Below are positions 63,161 to 64,000 of a stretch of DNA of 64,000 nucleotides, one piece after another (position 1 is the first letter of the stretch; every line of letters begins with the position of its first letter). The position numbers and the translations under genes were made by a program. Under the pieces are notes generated by a model, which did no database searches, was not told where the DNA came from, and saw nothing but the letters and a program-made list of their open reading frames with translations. The stretch is from Euonymus europaeus. Its lineage: Eukaryota; Streptophyta; Magnoliopsida; Celastrales; Celastraceae. The stretch is from NCBI GenBank assembly GCA_963580455.1, contig OY756969.1, forward strand, positions 12,744,760 through 12,808,759. Direction: 5' to 3'.

Positions 63161-64000
63161 GCTCTTTCATAGAGAGAGTTGAGCAACTTCGGACCATTAA
63201 AGTTGCTCGGGGTACACTTTTTATTGTTCTTCTATGTCAAATTCGACAAGTATAAGCCCGCTAGATTATTTTGATGCGGAAACACAAACTTTCTATGACA
63301 AATGGACAAAACCGTTAAAAGCTCCTCCATAAAGAGAGTTGAGCAAATTCTGACCATCAAAGTTGCTCGGGGTACACTTTTTATTGTTCTTCTATGTCAA
63401 ATTCTACGAGTATAAGCTTGCTAGATTATTTCGATGCCAATACACCAAGTTTCTATGATAAATGGACAAAACATTTAAAAGGTCCTTCATAGAGAGAGTT
63501 GAGCGACTTTGGACCATCCAAGTTGCTCGGGGTACACTTTTTATTGTTCTTCTATGTCAAATTCTGTGTATAAGCTTACTAGATTATTTAGTTGCCAAAA
63601 CACCAACTTTCTATAACAAATGGACAAAACCGTTAAAAGCTCATCCATAGAGAGAGTTGAGCAACTTCGGACCATGAAAGTTGCTCGGTGTACACTTTTT
63701 ATTGTTCTCCTATGTGAAATTTTACGAGTATAAAGCTTGCTAGATTATTTAGATGCCAAAACACCAACTTTCTATGACAAGTGGACAAAACCTTTAAAAG
63801 CCACCTCGTAGAGAGAGTTGAGCAACTTCGGACCACGAAAGTTGCTCGGTGTACACTTTTTATCGTTCTCCTATGTGAAATTTTACGAGTATAAGCTTGC
63901 AAGATTATTTCGATGCCAAAATACCAACTTTCTATGACAAATGGACAAAACCGTTAAAAGTTCCAACATAGAGAGAGTCGAGCAACTTTGGACTATTTAA
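63160..64000. repeat. Displaced copy of an E1/E2 segment, running off the window
   Basis: It matches about 58670-59510 at a shift of 4490 bp and shares the rare gagcgactt (63502) and ctataac (63613) variants. Private changes are ccacctcgtag near 63803, ttatcgttctc near 63862 and aaagttccaac near 63957. The array continues beyond the window. Confidence 0.7.

Larger units (their letters stand above)
1..64000. repeat. Tandem satellite array, ~160 bp monomer, whole window
   Basis: Every part of the window is a variant of one ~160 bp unit, repeated about 400 times in one orientation with no interruption. A conserved core with ggtacac or tgtacac followed by tttttattgtt recurs about every 160 bp from first to last line. 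Counted monomers are 158-162 bp, the differences coming from small indels. There is no mobile element, inverted segment or unique spacer. Array purity, length and higher-order organisation are typical of centromeric or pericentromeric satellites of eukaryotes, most likely a plant. That location is inferred, since no flank, CENH3 data or known family name is available. A subtelomeric or heterochromatic-knob satellite is the main alternative. Confidence 0.97.

Noticed and set aside
1..64000. CRISPR array
   Set aside because: Regular spacing prompted the check, but there are no short repeats separated by unique spacers. The entire ~160 bp unit is conserved.
1..64000. CENP-B box (TTCGnnnnAnnCGGGn) in the monomer
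   Set aside because: The candidate TTCG occurrences (acttcggacc, atttcgatg, cttcgtag) do not have the required A and CGGG spacing on either strand in the subtypes I checked.
1..64000. Arabidopsis CEN180 or Brassica CentBr satellite
   Set aside because: The monomer is ~160 bp rather than 176-180 bp and its sequence does not resemble what I remember of those families. I do not assign a family name.

Overview
The whole 64 kb window is one uninterrupted, head-to-tail satellite DNA array. The basic monomer is about 160 bp (158-162 bp by hand count). It is roughly 37% G+C in the monomer I counted (1441-1600), and about 400 monomers fill the window, all in the same orientation. I see no gene, RNA gene, transposable element, CRISPR array, operon or single-copy sequence, and neither end of the array is reached. 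Short open frames of about 62-68 codons recur on both strands, but they are periodic by-products of the repeat. Monomer length, A+T-richness, purity and multi-level higher-order repeats (HORs) all fit a eukaryotic centromeric or pericentromeric satellite. A plant is my best guess (plant centromeric satellites are commonly 150-180 bp), but I do not recognise the family and cannot name the species.

Layout by HOR block. (A) 4-29325: a very long HOR of about 9.30 kb (about 58 monomers). It occurs as a collapsed copy A0 (4-2564, 42 internal monomers missing), two full copies A1 (2565-11861) and A2 (11862-21161), and A3 (from 21162), which lacks six monomers and runs into block B. (B) 28375-34340: a 10-monomer, 1605 bp HOR, three full copies and a partial fourth. 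(C) 34313-46374: mosaic HORs of 3528 bp (22 monomers) and 4166 bp (26 monomers), plus an 802 bp five-monomer tandem duplication. (D) 45055-57553: a 17-monomer, 2724 bp HOR in five copies. D2, D3 and D4 look base-for-base identical wherever I compared them, and D5 lacks six monomers. (E) 57554-64000: a 9-monomer, 1442 bp HOR, a two-monomer (322 bp) repeat, and blocks copied from A and C.

The units are built from the same roughly ten monomer subtypes in different orders. The breakpoints I could place lie inside long runs of identity between monomers, as expected for unequal crossing-over and gene conversion. Most monomers carry a 9-10 bp inverted repeat with a 10 bp spacer near their start (by the monomer phase used here), which could extrude a hairpin or cruciform. 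No CENP-B box match was found. The dyad is broken in a fixed subset of HOR positions. There is no gene-level function to describe. The biology is in the satellite's architecture: nested, recently homogenised HORs with visible recombination scars. All comparisons were done by eye, so identities are approximate and a self-alignment should be used to refine block edges.
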